DNA from: JANWHQ01 sp963775275
GTDB taxonomy: Bacteria > Pseudomonadota > Alphaproteobacteria > Caulobacterales > Caulobacteraceae
Direction of reading: 5' to 3'
DNA: 64,000 nucleotides
Assembly: GCA_963775275.1 (NCBI GenBank)
Contig: CAVZII010000005.1
Span: 2,232,001 to 2,296,000, forward strand
Part shown: in pieces, positions 1 through 9,409 of the stretch
How positions within the stretch are numbered: the first letter of the stretch is position 1
Layout: each line of letters starts with the position of its first letter
Translations under genes and position numbers: made by a program
The notes under the pieces: generated by a model
Seen by the model: the letters and a program-made list of their open reading frames with translations, nothing else
The model's database searches: none
Told to the model about the DNA's origin: nothing

Positions 1-61
1 GGACGACGGGCCGACGCCTGCTTCGCGGCCGCGCCCGCGCATTCGCCATCACGAGGAAACG

Positions 62-1456
62 ATGAGCCGCCAAAGCCTGGAAGATAAGCTTCAAGCCGCC
101 AAGAACCCGGTCGAGATGCTGCGCAACTCGCCCGCCGGTCCCAACGTCTATCCGGGCGTGCCCCCGGAATACACCAACTGGCGCGACGAGGTGATCGCCT
201 GGCAGCAGTCCTGCGTGCTGTTCAACCAGTCCTACCACATGGCGGACCTGGCGCTGGAAGGCCCCGACGCGCTCAAGCTGCTCACGCACCTGGGCGTCAA
301 CAGCGTCAACGGCTTCGCCGTCGACAAGGCCAAGCAGTTCGTGCCGTGCAGCTACGACGGCTACATCATCGGCGACGTGATCCTGTTCTATCTGGCCGAG
401 AACACCTTCAACCTCGTCGGCCGCGCCCCGGTGCTGAACTGGGTCGCCTTCCACGCCGAGACCGGCGGCTACGACGTCAAGGCCACGCTCGACCAGCGCA
501 CGGCGCTGCGCACCGACGGGCGGCGCAAGGTCTACCGCTTCCAGGTCCAGGGCCCGAACGCCATGAAGGTGGTCGAGAAGGTCACCGGCAAGCCGGCGCC
601 CGAGCTGAAGTTCTTCAACATGACCACCATCACCATCGCCGGCAAGGCGGTGCGGACCCTGCGGCACGGCATGGCCGGCCAGCCGGGCGTGGAGCTGTTC
701 GGCCCCTGGGACGACGGTCCGGCGGTGCACGAGGCCATCGTCAAGGCCGGCGAGGAGTTCGGTCTTCGCCTGGTCGGCGGGCGCGCCTACTCCTGCAACA
801 CCCTGGAATCCGGCTGGATCCCCTCGCCGCTGCCCGCCGTCTACTCCGGCGAGAAGATGAAGGCCTACCGCGAGTGGCTGCCGGCCACGGGCTACGAGGG
901 CTCCTGCTCCATCGGCGGCAGCTTCGTCTCCGACAACATCGAGGACTACTACTTCACGCCCTGGGACGCCGGTTACGGCCCCTTCGTGAAGTTCGACCAC
1001 GACTTCATCGGCCGCGAGGCCCTGGAGCGGAAGGCCAAGGACGACCACCGCAAGAAGGTCACCCTGGCGCTGAACGACGACGACGTGAAGCGCACGATCG
1101 GCTCGATGTTCCAGAAGTCCGACCGGGCCAAGTTCATGGACTGGCCCTCGGCGGTCTATTCCATGCACCCCTTCGACAAGGTCACCGTCGGCGGCAAGAC
1201 GGCCGGGGTCTCCACCTGGATCGGCTACAGCGCCAACGAGGGCAAGATGCTGACCCTCGCCGTGCTCGACGCGGACTATGCCGGTCCCGGCCAGGAGATC
1301 GTGCTCACCTGGGGCGAGGAGAACGGCGGCACCCGCAAGCCCACCGTCGAGCGCCACGTCCAGACCGAGATCCGCGGCATCGTCAGCCCGGTGCCCTATG
1401 CCGAGGTCGCCCGCCAGCAGTACGCCGAAGGCTGGCGCACCAAGCAGGTCGCCTGA
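62..1456 (+). CDS. LigM/DesA-like tetrahydrofolate-dependent aryl O-demethylase (GcvT family)
   Basis: Predicted cytoplasmic aminomethyltransferase-fold enzyme that moves a methyl group from a methoxylated aromatic (vanillate or syringate type) to tetrahydrofolate. The 464-residue length and the overall sequence (N-terminal region ending in PGVPPEYTNWRDE, central GRAPVLNWV and FQVQGPNAMKVVEKV, a later GYEGSCSIGG) look like the LigM/DesA branch of the GcvT family rather than glycine-cleavage GcvT, which is about 100 residues shorter. The start has a good ribosome site (GAGGAAAC just upstream). A strong terminator follows, so it ends its own transcript. A metE-like methyltransferase and a Rieske oxygenase downstream fit a methoxy-aromatic pathway. 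The exact substrate cannot be read from the sequence. Confidence 0.8.
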   Translation: MSRQSLEDKLQAAKNPVEMLRNSPAGPNVYPGVPPEYTNWRDEVIAWQQSCVLFNQSYHMADLALEGPDALKLLTHLGVNSVNGFAVDKAKQFVPCSYDGYIIGDVILFYLAENTFNLVGRAPVLNWVAFHAETGGYDVKATLDQRTALRTDGRRKVYRFQVQGPNAMKVVEKVTGKPAPELKFFNMTTITIAGKAVRTLRHGMAGQPGVELFGPWDDGPAVHEAIVKAGEEFGLRLVGGRAYSCNTLESGWIPSPLPAVYSGEKMKAYREWLPATGYEGSCSIGGSFVSDNIEDYYFTPWDAGYGPFVKFDHDFIGREALERKAKDDHRKKVTLALNDDDVKRTIGSMFQKSDRAKFMDWPSAVYSMHPFDKVTVGGKTAGVSTWIGYSANEGKMLTLAVLDADYAGPGQEIVLTWGEENGGTRKPTVERHVQTEIRGIVSPVPYAEVARQQYAEGWRTKQVA

Positions 1457-1476
1457 GCCAGGACTGAAACGGACGA

Positions 1477-1508
1477 AGAAGGGCGGTCCCCACAAGGACC
1501 GCCCTTCT
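1477..1508 (+). terminator. Intrinsic-type terminator hairpin after the LigM-like gene
   Basis: A perfect 13-bp stem (AGAAGGGCGGTCC with its complement) and a 6-nt loop lie 20 bases after the stop codon. The 3' side runs into only a short T-containing tract, so efficiency is uncertain. Confidence 0.7.
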
Positions 1509-1519
1509 GCTATCTGGGC

Positions 1520-1684
1520 CTAGTGTGGTGGATCAGGAGTTCGCATGATGATGGCGGCGCCCTCGGCTGCGAACTTCTGATCCGTAAACCACACTAGAAT
1601 CATACATTTGCTAGTGTCCTTATCGATTCCGAAGTTCGCATCCGCCTCGCCAAGGCGCTGGCGAACTTCGGAATCGGGACACTG
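1520..1684 (+). repeat. CTAG-ended palindromic repeat, copy 1 (modules A+B)
   Basis: Two hairpin modules lie in tandem. Module A (1520-1597, 78 bp) starts and ends in CTAG with inverted arms CTAGTGTGGT/ACCACACTAG and inner arms around GAAGTTCGCA. A linker AATCATACATTTG follows. Module B (1611-1684) starts CTAGTGTCC and has inner arms ATTCCGAAGTTCGC/GCGAACTTCGGAAT. Here the last CTAG of B is altered (ends CACTGG). Four more copies occur at 10334, 35597, 51236 and 54261. Confidence 0.9.
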
Positions 1685-1722
1685 GGGGACCGGGAAAAGA
1701 GCGTCACCGAGGAAGCGGATTC

Positions 1723-2889
1723 ATGAAGCGCAGCACCGATCGGATCCTGACCACCCATGTCGGCAGCCTCCCGCGCCCCAAGGAGCTGCTCGAGCTGGCG
1801 AGCTTCGAGAAGGGCCCGCCCCAGGATCCCGAGGCCTATGCGCGCAAGCTGAGGTCCGCCGTGGCCGAGATCGTCGCCCAGCAGGCGGCGGTCGGGCTCG
1901 ACATCGTCAACGACGGCGAGTTCGGCAAGGAGAGCTGGGCCAACTACATCATCAAGCGCGTCTCCGGCTTCGAGGTGCGCCCCGACCAGCCGCGCACGGC
2001 CGAGTGGCTGGGCTCGGACCGCATCCGCTTCGCCGAGTTCCTGGCCCAGGAGTTCCCGCGCGCGGTCACCGGCGCGCCCACCGAGGCCTGCGTCGGCCCG
2101 ATCGCCTACCAGGACCGGGCCCCGATCACCCTGGCGGTGGACGCCCTGACCTCCGCCCTCGCGCACGTGAAGGTCGAGGAGGCCTTCATGACCGCCGTGG
2201 CGCCGGCTTCGACGGCCTATAACGGCGTCAACGAGTTCTATCCCAGCGAGCGCGACTACGTCTTCGCCATCGCCGATGCCCTGCGCGAGGAGTACCGGGC
2301 GATCCATCAGGCGGGTCTGCTGGTCCAGGTGGACGACGCCGTCCTCGCCAACATGTACGACTTCCTCGTCTCCCAGAGCCCCGCGCGCTACCGCGAGTGG
2401 GCCCAGCTGCGCATCGACGCCCTGAACCACGCCCTGGAGGGCATCCCCGAGGACCGGGTGCGCTACCACCTGTGCTTCGGCTCCTGGCACCTGCCGCACG
2501 TCTGCGACGCGCCGCTAGCGGAGGTCGTGGGCTTCATCCTGCAGGTGAAGGCCGGCGCCTATTCCATCGAGGCGGCCAATCCGCGCCACGAGCACGAGTG
2601 GCGGGTCTGGGAGACCGTCAAGCTGCCCGAGGGCAAGGTCCTGCTGCCGGGCGTGATCACCCACCACATCGTCACCGTCGAGCACCCGCGCCTGGTGGCC
2701 GACCGCATCGTCCGCTTCGCCCGCCTCGTGGGCCGCGAGAACGTCATCGCCAGCACCGACTGCGGCTTCGCCCAGGTCGACGCCATCCAGCGCGTCCACC
2801 CCACCGTCATGTGGGCCAAGTTCGAGGCCCTGGTCGAAGGCGCCCGTATCGCCACCGAAGAACTCTGGGGCCGCAAGGCCGCCGCGTAG
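1723..2889 (+). CDS. MetE C-terminal-like zinc methyltransferase (UROD/MetE-like), copy 1
   Basis: A 388-residue protein with only the catalytic half of cobalamin-independent methionine synthase. The start MKRSTDRILTTHVGSLPRPK is the family signature. The probable zinc ligands are all present: HLC in RVRYHLCFGSW, the Glu of SIEAANPRHEHEW, and the Cys of ASTDCGFAQ. The N-terminal folate domain of full MetE is absent, so the methyl donor is unknown. Its position directly after a THF-dependent O-demethylase suggests handling of methyl groups released from methoxy-aromatics, but this is inference. A second copy lies at 16794-17942 and a 43-codon fragment at 32945. A GAGGAAG ribosome site precedes the start. 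Confidence 0.8.
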   Translation: MKRSTDRILTTHVGSLPRPKELLELASFEKGPPQDPEAYARKLRSAVAEIVAQQAAVGLDIVNDGEFGKESWANYIIKRVSGFEVRPDQPRTAEWLGSDRIRFAEFLAQEFPRAVTGAPTEACVGPIAYQDRAPITLAVDALTSALAHVKVEEAFMTAVAPASTAYNGVNEFYPSERDYVFAIADALREEYRAIHQAGLLVQVDDAVLANMYDFLVSQSPARYREWAQLRIDALNHALEGIPEDRVRYHLCFGSWHLPHVCDAPLAEVVGFILQVKAGAYSIEAANPRHEHEWRVWETVKLPEGKVLLPGVITHHIVTVEHPRLVADRIVRFARLVGRENVIASTDCGFAQVDAIQRVHPTVMWAKFEALVEGARIATEELWGRKAAA

Positions 2890-3251
2890 CCCCCCTCACC
2901 CTCCCGGCCGCTTCGCGGCCGGGCCTCTCCCTCTCCCCCTTCGGGGGCGAGGGCTCGGCGCCCTCGTCCTCGCCCTGGCGCGAGCCGGGGAGAAGGAGCG
3001 GCCCGCGCCGAAGGCCGGTAAGTTCAACGCAGAGATCGCAGAGGACGCGCGGAGTTCGCGGAGGGCAGGGAGGCTCTGCGTCCTCCCTGCTCTTCTCTGC
3101 GTCCTCGGCGTTCTCTGTTGCGAGCGGCTCCGCCGCCGCCGCGGTTGCCGGCGTGGCCGGCCGCCCTCGACGCTTCCCGGGCCCTGGGAGTAGACTGCGT
3201 CAACAAAGCCGAAGGGCTGACATCCCCGGGGAGAGGTGGAGGATCGCGACC
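2890..3251. repeat. Intergenic region with two palindromic repeats, no gene
   Basis: This 362-bp gap holds a short perfect hairpin at 2903-2923 (CCCGGCCGC, loop TTC) in a C-rich context. It also holds a larger imperfect inverted repeat at about 3026-3118, made of AACGCAGAG/GCAGAGGACGC units and their complements (GCGTCCTC, GCGTTCTCTG). Such units are typical of dispersed extragenic palindromes. I see no convincing open reading frame. Confidence 0.6.
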
Positions 3252-4523
3252 ATGCTGACCCAGGAACAGAACGAGCTGCTCACCCGGATCGGCCCGGACA
3301 CGCCCATGGGCGACATGCTCCGGGAATACTGGGTCCCTGCCTGCCGCGCGGCCAAGCTCGAGGCCGACGGCGCCCCCGAGCGGGTCCGCCTCTTCGGCGA
3401 GAACTTCGTGGCCTTCCGCGGGACCTCGGGCCGGGTCGGCTTCATCGCCGAGGGCTGTCCGCACCGCTGCGCCTCCATGGCCCTGGCCAGGAACGAAGGC
3501 GACGGCCTGCGCTGCATCTTCCACGGATGGAAGGTGAACGTGGAAGGCCGGTGCGTCGACACCCCCACCGAGCCGGAGGAGCGCCGCCAGGTCTTCGCCG
3601 GGAACGTTCCGGTCCGCAGCCATCCCGTGCGCGAGGCCGGGGGCCTGATCTGGGTCTACCTCGGCAAGCACAAGGACAGCCCGCCGCGCTTCCCGGACTA
3701 CGAGTTCACCCACCTGCCCGACAGCCACATCCAGCCCAGCCGCGGCATCATCAAGACCAACTGGCTGCAGGGGCTCGAAGCCCTGCTCGATTCCGCCCAC
3801 GTCACCTATCTGCACGCCGCCAATCTCTCGAGCGTGCTCGGCCGCCAGCTCTTCAGCACCGAGTCCGACTACATGCTGAACGACGGCGCCCCGACCTTCG
3901 AGTTCGTCGAGCAGCCCTACGGCTTCCGCGAGGGCGCCCTGCGCGACGGGGGCGAGATGTGTTACGCCCGGGTGCGCGAAGTGGCGCTGCCGTTCTTCTC
4001 CTTCATCCCCTCGACCCCCGGCGGGGCGGCCATCGTCTGTTGCTCGATCCCCATCGACGACGAGACCACCGCCCAGTGGTACATCGCCTACAACCCCCAC
4101 GCCCCCTTCGACGCCGACCGCATGCGCATGTTCGGCTCGACCTCGGGCGACCCGGACTACTTCAACTCCGACATGGGCGACCGCTCCAACAACTGGAACC
4201 AGGACCGCCAGGCCATGAAGGAAGGCCACTGGTCCGGCATCGTCGGGCGCGGCAACGCCTATGAGGACTTCGCGGTCCAGGAATCGATGGGGCCGATCGT
4301 GGACCGCTCCAGGGAGTTCCTGGGCACCTGCGACCACGTGATCATCCGTGCGCGCAGCCAGCTCCTGCGCGCCGTCAACAGGTTCCAGGAGACCGGCGAG
4401 ACCTCCTTCAACGGGCCGGAGGTGCAGTTCGACCGCATCCGCGCCATCTCCTTCGCCTTCCCCAAGGACGGCGACTGGAAGTCCATCGACGCCTTCAACC
4501 CGCCCGCCATGGCCGCGGAATAG
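3252..4523 (+). CDS. Rieske [2Fe-2S] aromatic ring-hydroxylating oxygenase, alpha subunit
   Basis: A 423-residue terminal oxygenase of the phthalate 4,5-dioxygenase / O-demethylase type. The Rieske cluster ligands are plain: CPHR then CIFHGW with 17 residues between (about residues 75-97). The mononuclear iron site has the usual spacing in LLDSAHVTYLHAA (Asp, then two His). These enzymes need a reductase partner; none is encoded next to it. The start is the ATG at 3252, nine residues before the first family-like segment (LTRIGPDTPMGDMLREYWVP). With the LigM-like gene it suggests oxidative and folate-dependent demethylation or ring attack in one locus. Substrate unknown. Confidence 0.85.
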   Translation: MLTQEQNELLTRIGPDTPMGDMLREYWVPACRAAKLEADGAPERVRLFGENFVAFRGTSGRVGFIAEGCPHRCASMALARNEGDGLRCIFHGWKVNVEGRCVDTPTEPEERRQVFAGNVPVRSHPVREAGGLIWVYLGKHKDSPPRFPDYEFTHLPDSHIQPSRGIIKTNWLQGLEALLDSAHVTYLHAANLSSVLGRQLFSTESDYMLNDGAPTFEFVEQPYGFREGALRDGGEMCYARVREVALPFFSFIPSTPGGAAIVCCSIPIDDETTAQWYIAYNPHAPFDADRMRMFGSTSGDPDYFNSDMGDRSNNWNQDRQAMKEGHWSGIVGRGNAYEDFAVQESMGPIVDRSREFLGTCDHVIIRARSQLLRAVNRFQETGETSFNGPEVQFDRIRAISFAFPKDGDWKSIDAFNPPAMAAE

Positions 4524-4706
4524 CGATCTTGTCTTCTCCCATGGGGAGAAGAAAGGGCCCGCTCGCGAAGCGAGTGGGAAGATGAGGGTGTAAGACAGCG
4601 AGGGCGAAACCCCTCACCTTCCCGTTGCTGTGCAACGGCCCCTTGCTCTGCCTATGGGAGAGGAGTCCTGTTGGCCCCAGCCCCCCTCCCGGCCTAGGCT
4701 CGCGGC

Positions 4707-6689
4707 ATGAGCCCGCCTCGCTGGACCTTCGCCCTCGCCGCGCTCCTGACCCTCACCGCCGCCGTCTTCGCCGGGGCAGAGGGCGCCTCGGGGGCCCCGG
4801 CCTTCGATCCGCTCCAGACCTTCGCCCCGCTGCGGCTGCCCGACCCCGTCAACGCCGACCGCTCCGGCGACGGCGCGCCCGGGCCGGCCTACTGGCAGAA
4901 CCGGGCCGACTACCGCATCGACGCGACGCTGGACGCCGCAGCCAGGACGCTCAGCGGCGAGGAGGTGATCACCTACACCAACAACAGCCCCGGCGCGCTC
5001 GGCGCGCTCTGGCTCCAGCTCGACCAGAACCTCTATCGCCGGGACTCCCGCGGCGGGGCCATGGGCGGGTTTCCGCGTACGGCGTTCACGGACGGCTACG
5101 ACATCCAGGACGTCGAGGTCGAAGTGGGCGGCAAGCCCGTCCCGGCGGCCCATCTGATCGACGACACCCGCATGCGGGTCGACCTGCCCGCGCCCGTCAA
5201 GGCCCGCGGCGGCAAGGTGAAGCTCCACATCCGCTACCGTTACGCCATCCCGGGCGTTTTCGGGGGGCGCACCGCCTGGCAATCCAGCCCCGACGGCGAC
5301 ATCTTCGACATCGCCCAGTGGTATCCTCGCATGGCGGTCTACGATGACCTGCGCGGCTGGGACACGCTGCCCTACCTCGCCAGCGAGTTCTACCTGGAAT
5401 ACGGCCGGTTCGATTATTCGGTCACCGTCCCGGCCGACATGATCGTGGCCGGCTCCGGCGAGCTGGTGAATCCCAAGGAGGTCCTGACGCCGCTCGAGCG
5501 CGATCGCCTCGCCGAGGCCCGCGCCAGCGACAGGACGGTCATGATCCGGACCGCCGCCGAGGTCGCCGCCACGGCGCCCGCCGCCGGCGCCGTGCGCACC
5601 TGGCGCTTCCACATGGACGAGGCCCGCGACGTCGCCTTCGCCGCCTCGCGCGCCTTCGTCTGGGACGCCGCCCGCGTCGACCTGCCCGGGGGCCGGACCT
5701 CGCTCGCCCAGTCCGTCTATCCCGCGGCTGCCCGGCAGGCCTGGCGCCGCTCCACCGAGTATCTCAAGGACGCCATCGAGCGCTATTCCCGCCGCTGGGG
5801 CCTGGTCTATCCCTATCGGGCCGCGATCAACGTCGGCGGGCCGGTCGGCGGCATGGAGTATCCGGGGATCCTCTTCGACCCGGACCAGCCCAAGGACAGC
5901 CAGCTCTTCTACCTGACCGCCCATGAGATCGGGCACACCTGGTTCCCGATGGTGGTGGGGACGAACGAGCGCCGCTGGACCTGGATGGACGAGGGCCTCA
6001 ACACCTTCATCGACGTCTACCAGTCCCAGGATTTCGAGGGCGGCGACCATGGTCCCAAGCACGATTCGGAATATGCGCCTGGCGACGGCCCGCCGGCCGA
6101 CCAGATCGCGGCCCTGATCGCCGATCCGGCCGCGCCGCCGATCATGACGCGGTCGGACCTGATCCCGCGCAAGTACGGCCACCCGGTCAGCTACTTCAAG
6201 ACGGCCTTCGGCCTGGTGCTGTTGCGCGAGGACATCCTGGGCCCGGACCGGTTCGACCCGGCCTTCCGCGGGTTCATCCGCGACTGGGCCTACAAGCATC
6301 CCACGCCCAGCGACTTCTTCCGGGCGATGGACAGCGCCGCGGGCGAGGATCTCTCCTGGTTCTGGCGCGGCTGGTTCTTCGAGAACTGGAGCTTCGACAT
6401 CGCGGTCACCGGCGTGCGCTATGTGGACGGCGATCCCGCCAAGGGCGCAGAGGTGACCCTGGAGAACCGCGGCCGGCTGGTCCTGCCGGCGGACCTGCGC
6501 GTCACCTATGCGGACGGCTCGCGCCGCGACATCCGCGTCCCGGTCGAGACCTTCATGCTGGGGGCCATCCGCACCCTGACGATCCCCGCCGGCGGCCCCA
6601 TCGCCGACGTCGTGGCCGACCCCGACCACCGCCTGCCCGACGCCGCCCGCGCGAATAACACGGCCAAGCCGCCGCCGCCGACATCCTGA
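4707..6689 (+). CDS. Secreted M1-family (gluzincin) metallopeptidase
   Basis: A 660-residue protein with an N-terminal signal peptide (MSPPRWTFALAALLTLTAAVFA, cleavage after about residue 22-30). It has the M1 exopeptidase motif GGMEYPG (about residue 386), the zinc motif HEIGHTW (about 406) and the third ligand Glu in DEGLN about 18 residues later. It therefore should be an active periplasmic or surface aminopeptidase-like enzyme. The C-terminal 100 residues look like a beta-rich domain (GVRYVDGDPAKGAEVTLENRG). It stands alone between the oxygenase gene and the convergent receptor gene. Peptide substrate unknown. Confidence 0.85.
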   Translation: MSPPRWTFALAALLTLTAAVFAGAEGASGAPAFDPLQTFAPLRLPDPVNADRSGDGAPGPAYWQNRADYRIDATLDAAARTLSGEEVITYTNNSPGALGALWLQLDQNLYRRDSRGGAMGGFPRTAFTDGYDIQDVEVEVGGKPVPAAHLIDDTRMRVDLPAPVKARGGKVKLHIRYRYAIPGVFGGRTAWQSSPDGDIFDIAQWYPRMAVYDDLRGWDTLPYLASEFYLEYGRFDYSVTVPADMIVAGSGELVNPKEVLTPLERDRLAEARASDRTVMIRTAAEVAATAPAAGAVRTWRFHMDEARDVAFAASRAFVWDAARVDLPGGRTSLAQSVYPAAARQAWRRSTEYLKDAIERYSRRWGLVYPYRAAINVGGPVGGMEYPGILFDPDQPKDSQLFYLTAHEIGHTWFPMVVGTNERRWTWMDEGLNTFIDVYQSQDFEGGDHGPKHDSEYAPGDGPPADQIAALIADPAAPPIMTRSDLIPRKYGHPVSYFKTAFGLVLLREDILGPDRFDPAFRGFIRDWAYKHPTPSDFFRAMDSAAGEDLSWFWRGWFFENWSFDIAVTGVRYVDGDPAKGAEVTLENRGRLVLPADLRVTYADGSRRDIRVPVETFMLGAIRTLTIPAGGPIADVVADPDHRLPDAARANNTAKPPPPTS

Positions 6690-6779
6690 CGTCCTCGCCC
6701 CGCATTGCGGGGGAGGGGAGCCGTTCGGCGACTGCCGAATGGAAGGGCGAGAAGAAACGCGCCCGCCTCCAAAGAGAAA

Positions 6780-6797
6780 GGGGGCCCAGAGGCCCCC
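6780..6797 (-). terminator. Intrinsic terminator of TonB-dependent receptor 1
   Basis: On the minus strand, stem GGGGGCC / GGCCCCC with a 4-nt loop is followed by TTTCTCTTT. It lies 28 bases after the receptor stop codon. Confidence 0.75.
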
Positions 6798-6824
6798 GAT
6801 CCCGTCCCAGGACTCGGCCCGGTC

Positions 6825-9153
6825 CTAGAACCGCTTGGTCAGGTCGATGCCCCAGCGCCGGGGCATCGCTTTGAACACGAAGCCGCCGGGCGAGTACTCG
6901 GCGTTGTAGTTCGCGTTGTTCAGGTTCTTGGCCCAGGCCGTGAGCGACCAGGTGTCCCCTTCGATCCCGACCCTCAGATTGACCAGGTCCACGGGGTTGC
7001 GCGAGAACACCGGCGGCGCGCCGTAGGTGGCCACGTTCGGGTCCGACTCCCAGAAGTAGGTGTCCCCGATCCGGTTGTAGTCGATCCGGATCAGGCCGTT
7101 CAGCGCCTGGGTCAGCCGGGGTTTCCACTGAGCCCCGATGTTGAGGGTGTACTTCGACACCAGCGGCGCCTGCTCGCCGAGCCGGAAGTCGTACTGCGGG
7201 AAGGTCGAGTGGTAGTACTTCTTCACCGAGCTGTCGGTGTAGCCGAAGCCCGCGTCCACCTCGATGTCGTGGGTCAGCAGCAAGGTCGCGTCGGCGTCGA
7301 AGCCCGTGTATCGGACCTCGGGAATGTTGCCGAGGTTCTGGGTCGAGTTGGACGCCAGGTAGACGAAGAAGTAGCCGTTCTTCGACAGGGTCGTGTAGAC
7401 CGAGGCGTTCAGCCTGACCCGCCCATCGGCCAGCCGGGTCTTGAAGCCGCCTTCGAACGTCTCGGCGTGCTCGGCCTTGAACAGGTCGCCCACGCCCACG
7501 AAGCCGGCCGCCCCCGCCGCTGTCGCGACCCCCGTCTGGTTGAACCCGCCCGAGCGGAAGCCGCGGCTCCAGCTCGCATAGAGCGTCACGTCGTTGCTGG
7601 GCGTGTACTTCAGGATCGCCTGGGGCTGGTAGCCGACCCATGTGTGCGTGCGCTGCAGGCCCGTCGTCGCCGGAATGGCGAAGGCGGTCAGGAACGGCTG
7701 CGGAGTTCAGGGTCGTGTTGCGGCGGTGGTCGCTGTCGAAGCGGAAGTTCAACGACAGCTCGAGCTGGTCGGTGAGGCTCGTCGAGGTGTCGATGTAAGC
7801 CGCCCAGGCGAAGTTGTCCTGACCGTCTGACAGATAGCTGTACTGCGGGTGCAGGCTCGAGCTGAACAGCGGATATTCCTGGTCGGGCGTCGTCGGCGCA
7901 TAGAACGTCGGCGCGACGCCGTTGCCGGTGTCCCACTCGTTGCCGGTCGAGATGTACCGATTGGTGGCGTAGATCTCGGCGCCCGCGATCCAGCGGAACC
8001 TCTCGTCCGACGGCGATGTCAGGCGGAACTCCTGAGTGATCGTCCGCACCCGCAGGAACTGGCTCTGGTTCTGGTCGTATCCGTAGAACAGCTTCAGCAG
8101 CGACTGGTCGATCGGCAGGAAGTCGTAGGAGTCGCCGGTCAGGATCTCCTTGGTCAGGTTGTAGCCGGTGATCGACGATGCGGTCGCGAAGCCGGCGTCG
8201 TAGTCCATCTTCAGCGAGACGTCGTAGACGGCCCGGTTATCCTTGCCCGGATTATTGACCTCGACCGGCCGAGAGACGTTGTTCGCGTCCGGAATCTGGA
8301 AGGCGGCGTAGGGGCCGAAGTTCAGGCCGGGATAGTAGACGATGTTGTAGTAGAAGGCCTGGGTCCACAACCGGTCGGCCGACAGGCGAAGGTCGGCGGT
8401 GAACTTGTCGTTGGGCCTGAAGAGGAACTTCAGCCGGGCGTTCACGTCCGACACCGGGTCGGCCTTGGAGTGCAGGTAGGTGTTCTCGATGTGGCCGGCG
8501 CTGTTGGTGTAGGAGAGCGCCGCGCGGACCCCCAGGGTGTCGGACAGCGGGCCGGAGACCACGCCCTGGGCCTTGCCGCCAGGGCCGGATTCGTAGCCGG
8601 CCGTGACGCGGCCTTCCCAGTGGTCGCTGGGCTGCTTGGTGGTGATCAGGATCGCGCCGCCGATGGCGTTGCGGCCGTAGAGCGCCCCTTGCGGGCCCTT
8701 CAGCACCTCGATCTGCTGGATGTCGAACAGTTCCTGATTGAACTGGGCCGGCTGGGTCTCGGGCACGCCGTCCACGACCACCGCCACCGACGGCTCGGAG
8801 TTGCGCGCCTGGGAGATGCCGCGGATCACCACGAAGGAGGTGCCCACGTTCTGGGTCTCCACCAGGGTCACGTTCGGCGTGGACTGGATGAAGTCGCGCG
8901 GCGACTCGATTCCCTTGGCCTCGATCGTCTGGGCGGTGAAGGCCGTGACCTGGGCCGGGACCTTCTGCAGCTGCTCGGAGCGCTGGCGGGCGGTGACGAT
9001 GACCTCGCCGGTTCCCGAGTCGGCGGCGCTGGCGTCCGCGCCGGCGGTCGCGGTCGGCGTCTCGGCCAGCGCCGGCGTTGCTGCGGCCAGCGCCAGGGCG
9101 GCGGCCCCCGTGGTGGCCAGCAGCCGGGCGCGCGCGCGGATATCGATGGTCAT
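6825..9153 (-). pseudogene. TonB-dependent receptor 1, interrupted by a one-base frameshift
   Basis: Outer-membrane active-transport receptor. The start at 9153 is chosen because GGGGGAG lies 9 bases upstream and the product begins MTIDIRARARLLATTGAAAL, a signal peptide. The plug domain shows GEVIVTARQRSEQLQKVPA, VIRGISQARNSEPSVAVVVDGV and LKGPQGALYGRNAIGGAI. The frame is lost at about 7701-7710: the first frame reads TTLNSAAVPDRLR, while the barrel continues in another frame as PQPFLTAFAIPATTG and runs to a normal C-terminal KRF at 6825. Removing one A from CTGAACTCCG gives a continuous 775-residue receptor. This is either a recent mutation or a sequencing error; the barrel downstream is otherwise intact. 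Likely substrate is an organic ligand such as an aromatic compound, inferred only from neighbours. Confidence 0.85.
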
Positions 9154-9190
9154 ATCGATCGTCTCCCCCTGTGATAGCGCCTTCATGGAT

Positions 9191-9209
9191 TTGTCAGGTT
9201 GCCTGACAA
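9191..9209. promoter_or_regulatory. Perfect dyad TTGTCAGG-ttg-CCTGACAA upstream of receptor 1
   Basis: An 8-bp perfect inverted repeat with a 3-bp centre lies 38 bases upstream of the receptor start. The size and symmetry suit a dimeric repressor (GntR, MarR or TetR class). No regulator gene of that kind lies beside it. Confidence 0.55.
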
Positions 9210-9234
9210 GTTGAAACGAGGCGGTTATCTTGAA

Positions 9235-9265
9235 CAATACATGACGGCGCTAGCGATATGTATTG
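9235..9265. promoter_or_regulatory. Inverted repeat CAATACAT-N15-ATGTATTG in the divergent control region
   Basis: Two perfect 8-bp half-sites 15 bp apart lie between receptor 1 (minus) and the VOC gene (plus). The local sequence is markedly AT-rich. The left half-site is part of an 11-mer CAATACATGAC that recurs at 13521 upstream of receptor 2. Confidence 0.5.
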
Positions 9266-9409
9266 GTGAAATTGTAGCTAGTTCCATCACTAATAGCATA
9301 TCATCTAGCCTGATGGGACGAGCGCCCCCGGCCGTCCCGGGCCAGCTTAAATCGCTGCGGTCCAGGCCGTATCAAGACGACCGAAATCGACCTATAGGGA
9401 GCCGCCGTC

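Noticed and set aside
4614..6629. Long open frame opposite the M1 peptidase gene
   Set aside because: It mirrors a highly biased GC-rich gene; the composition is Gly/Arg/Val low complexity and no family is recognised.
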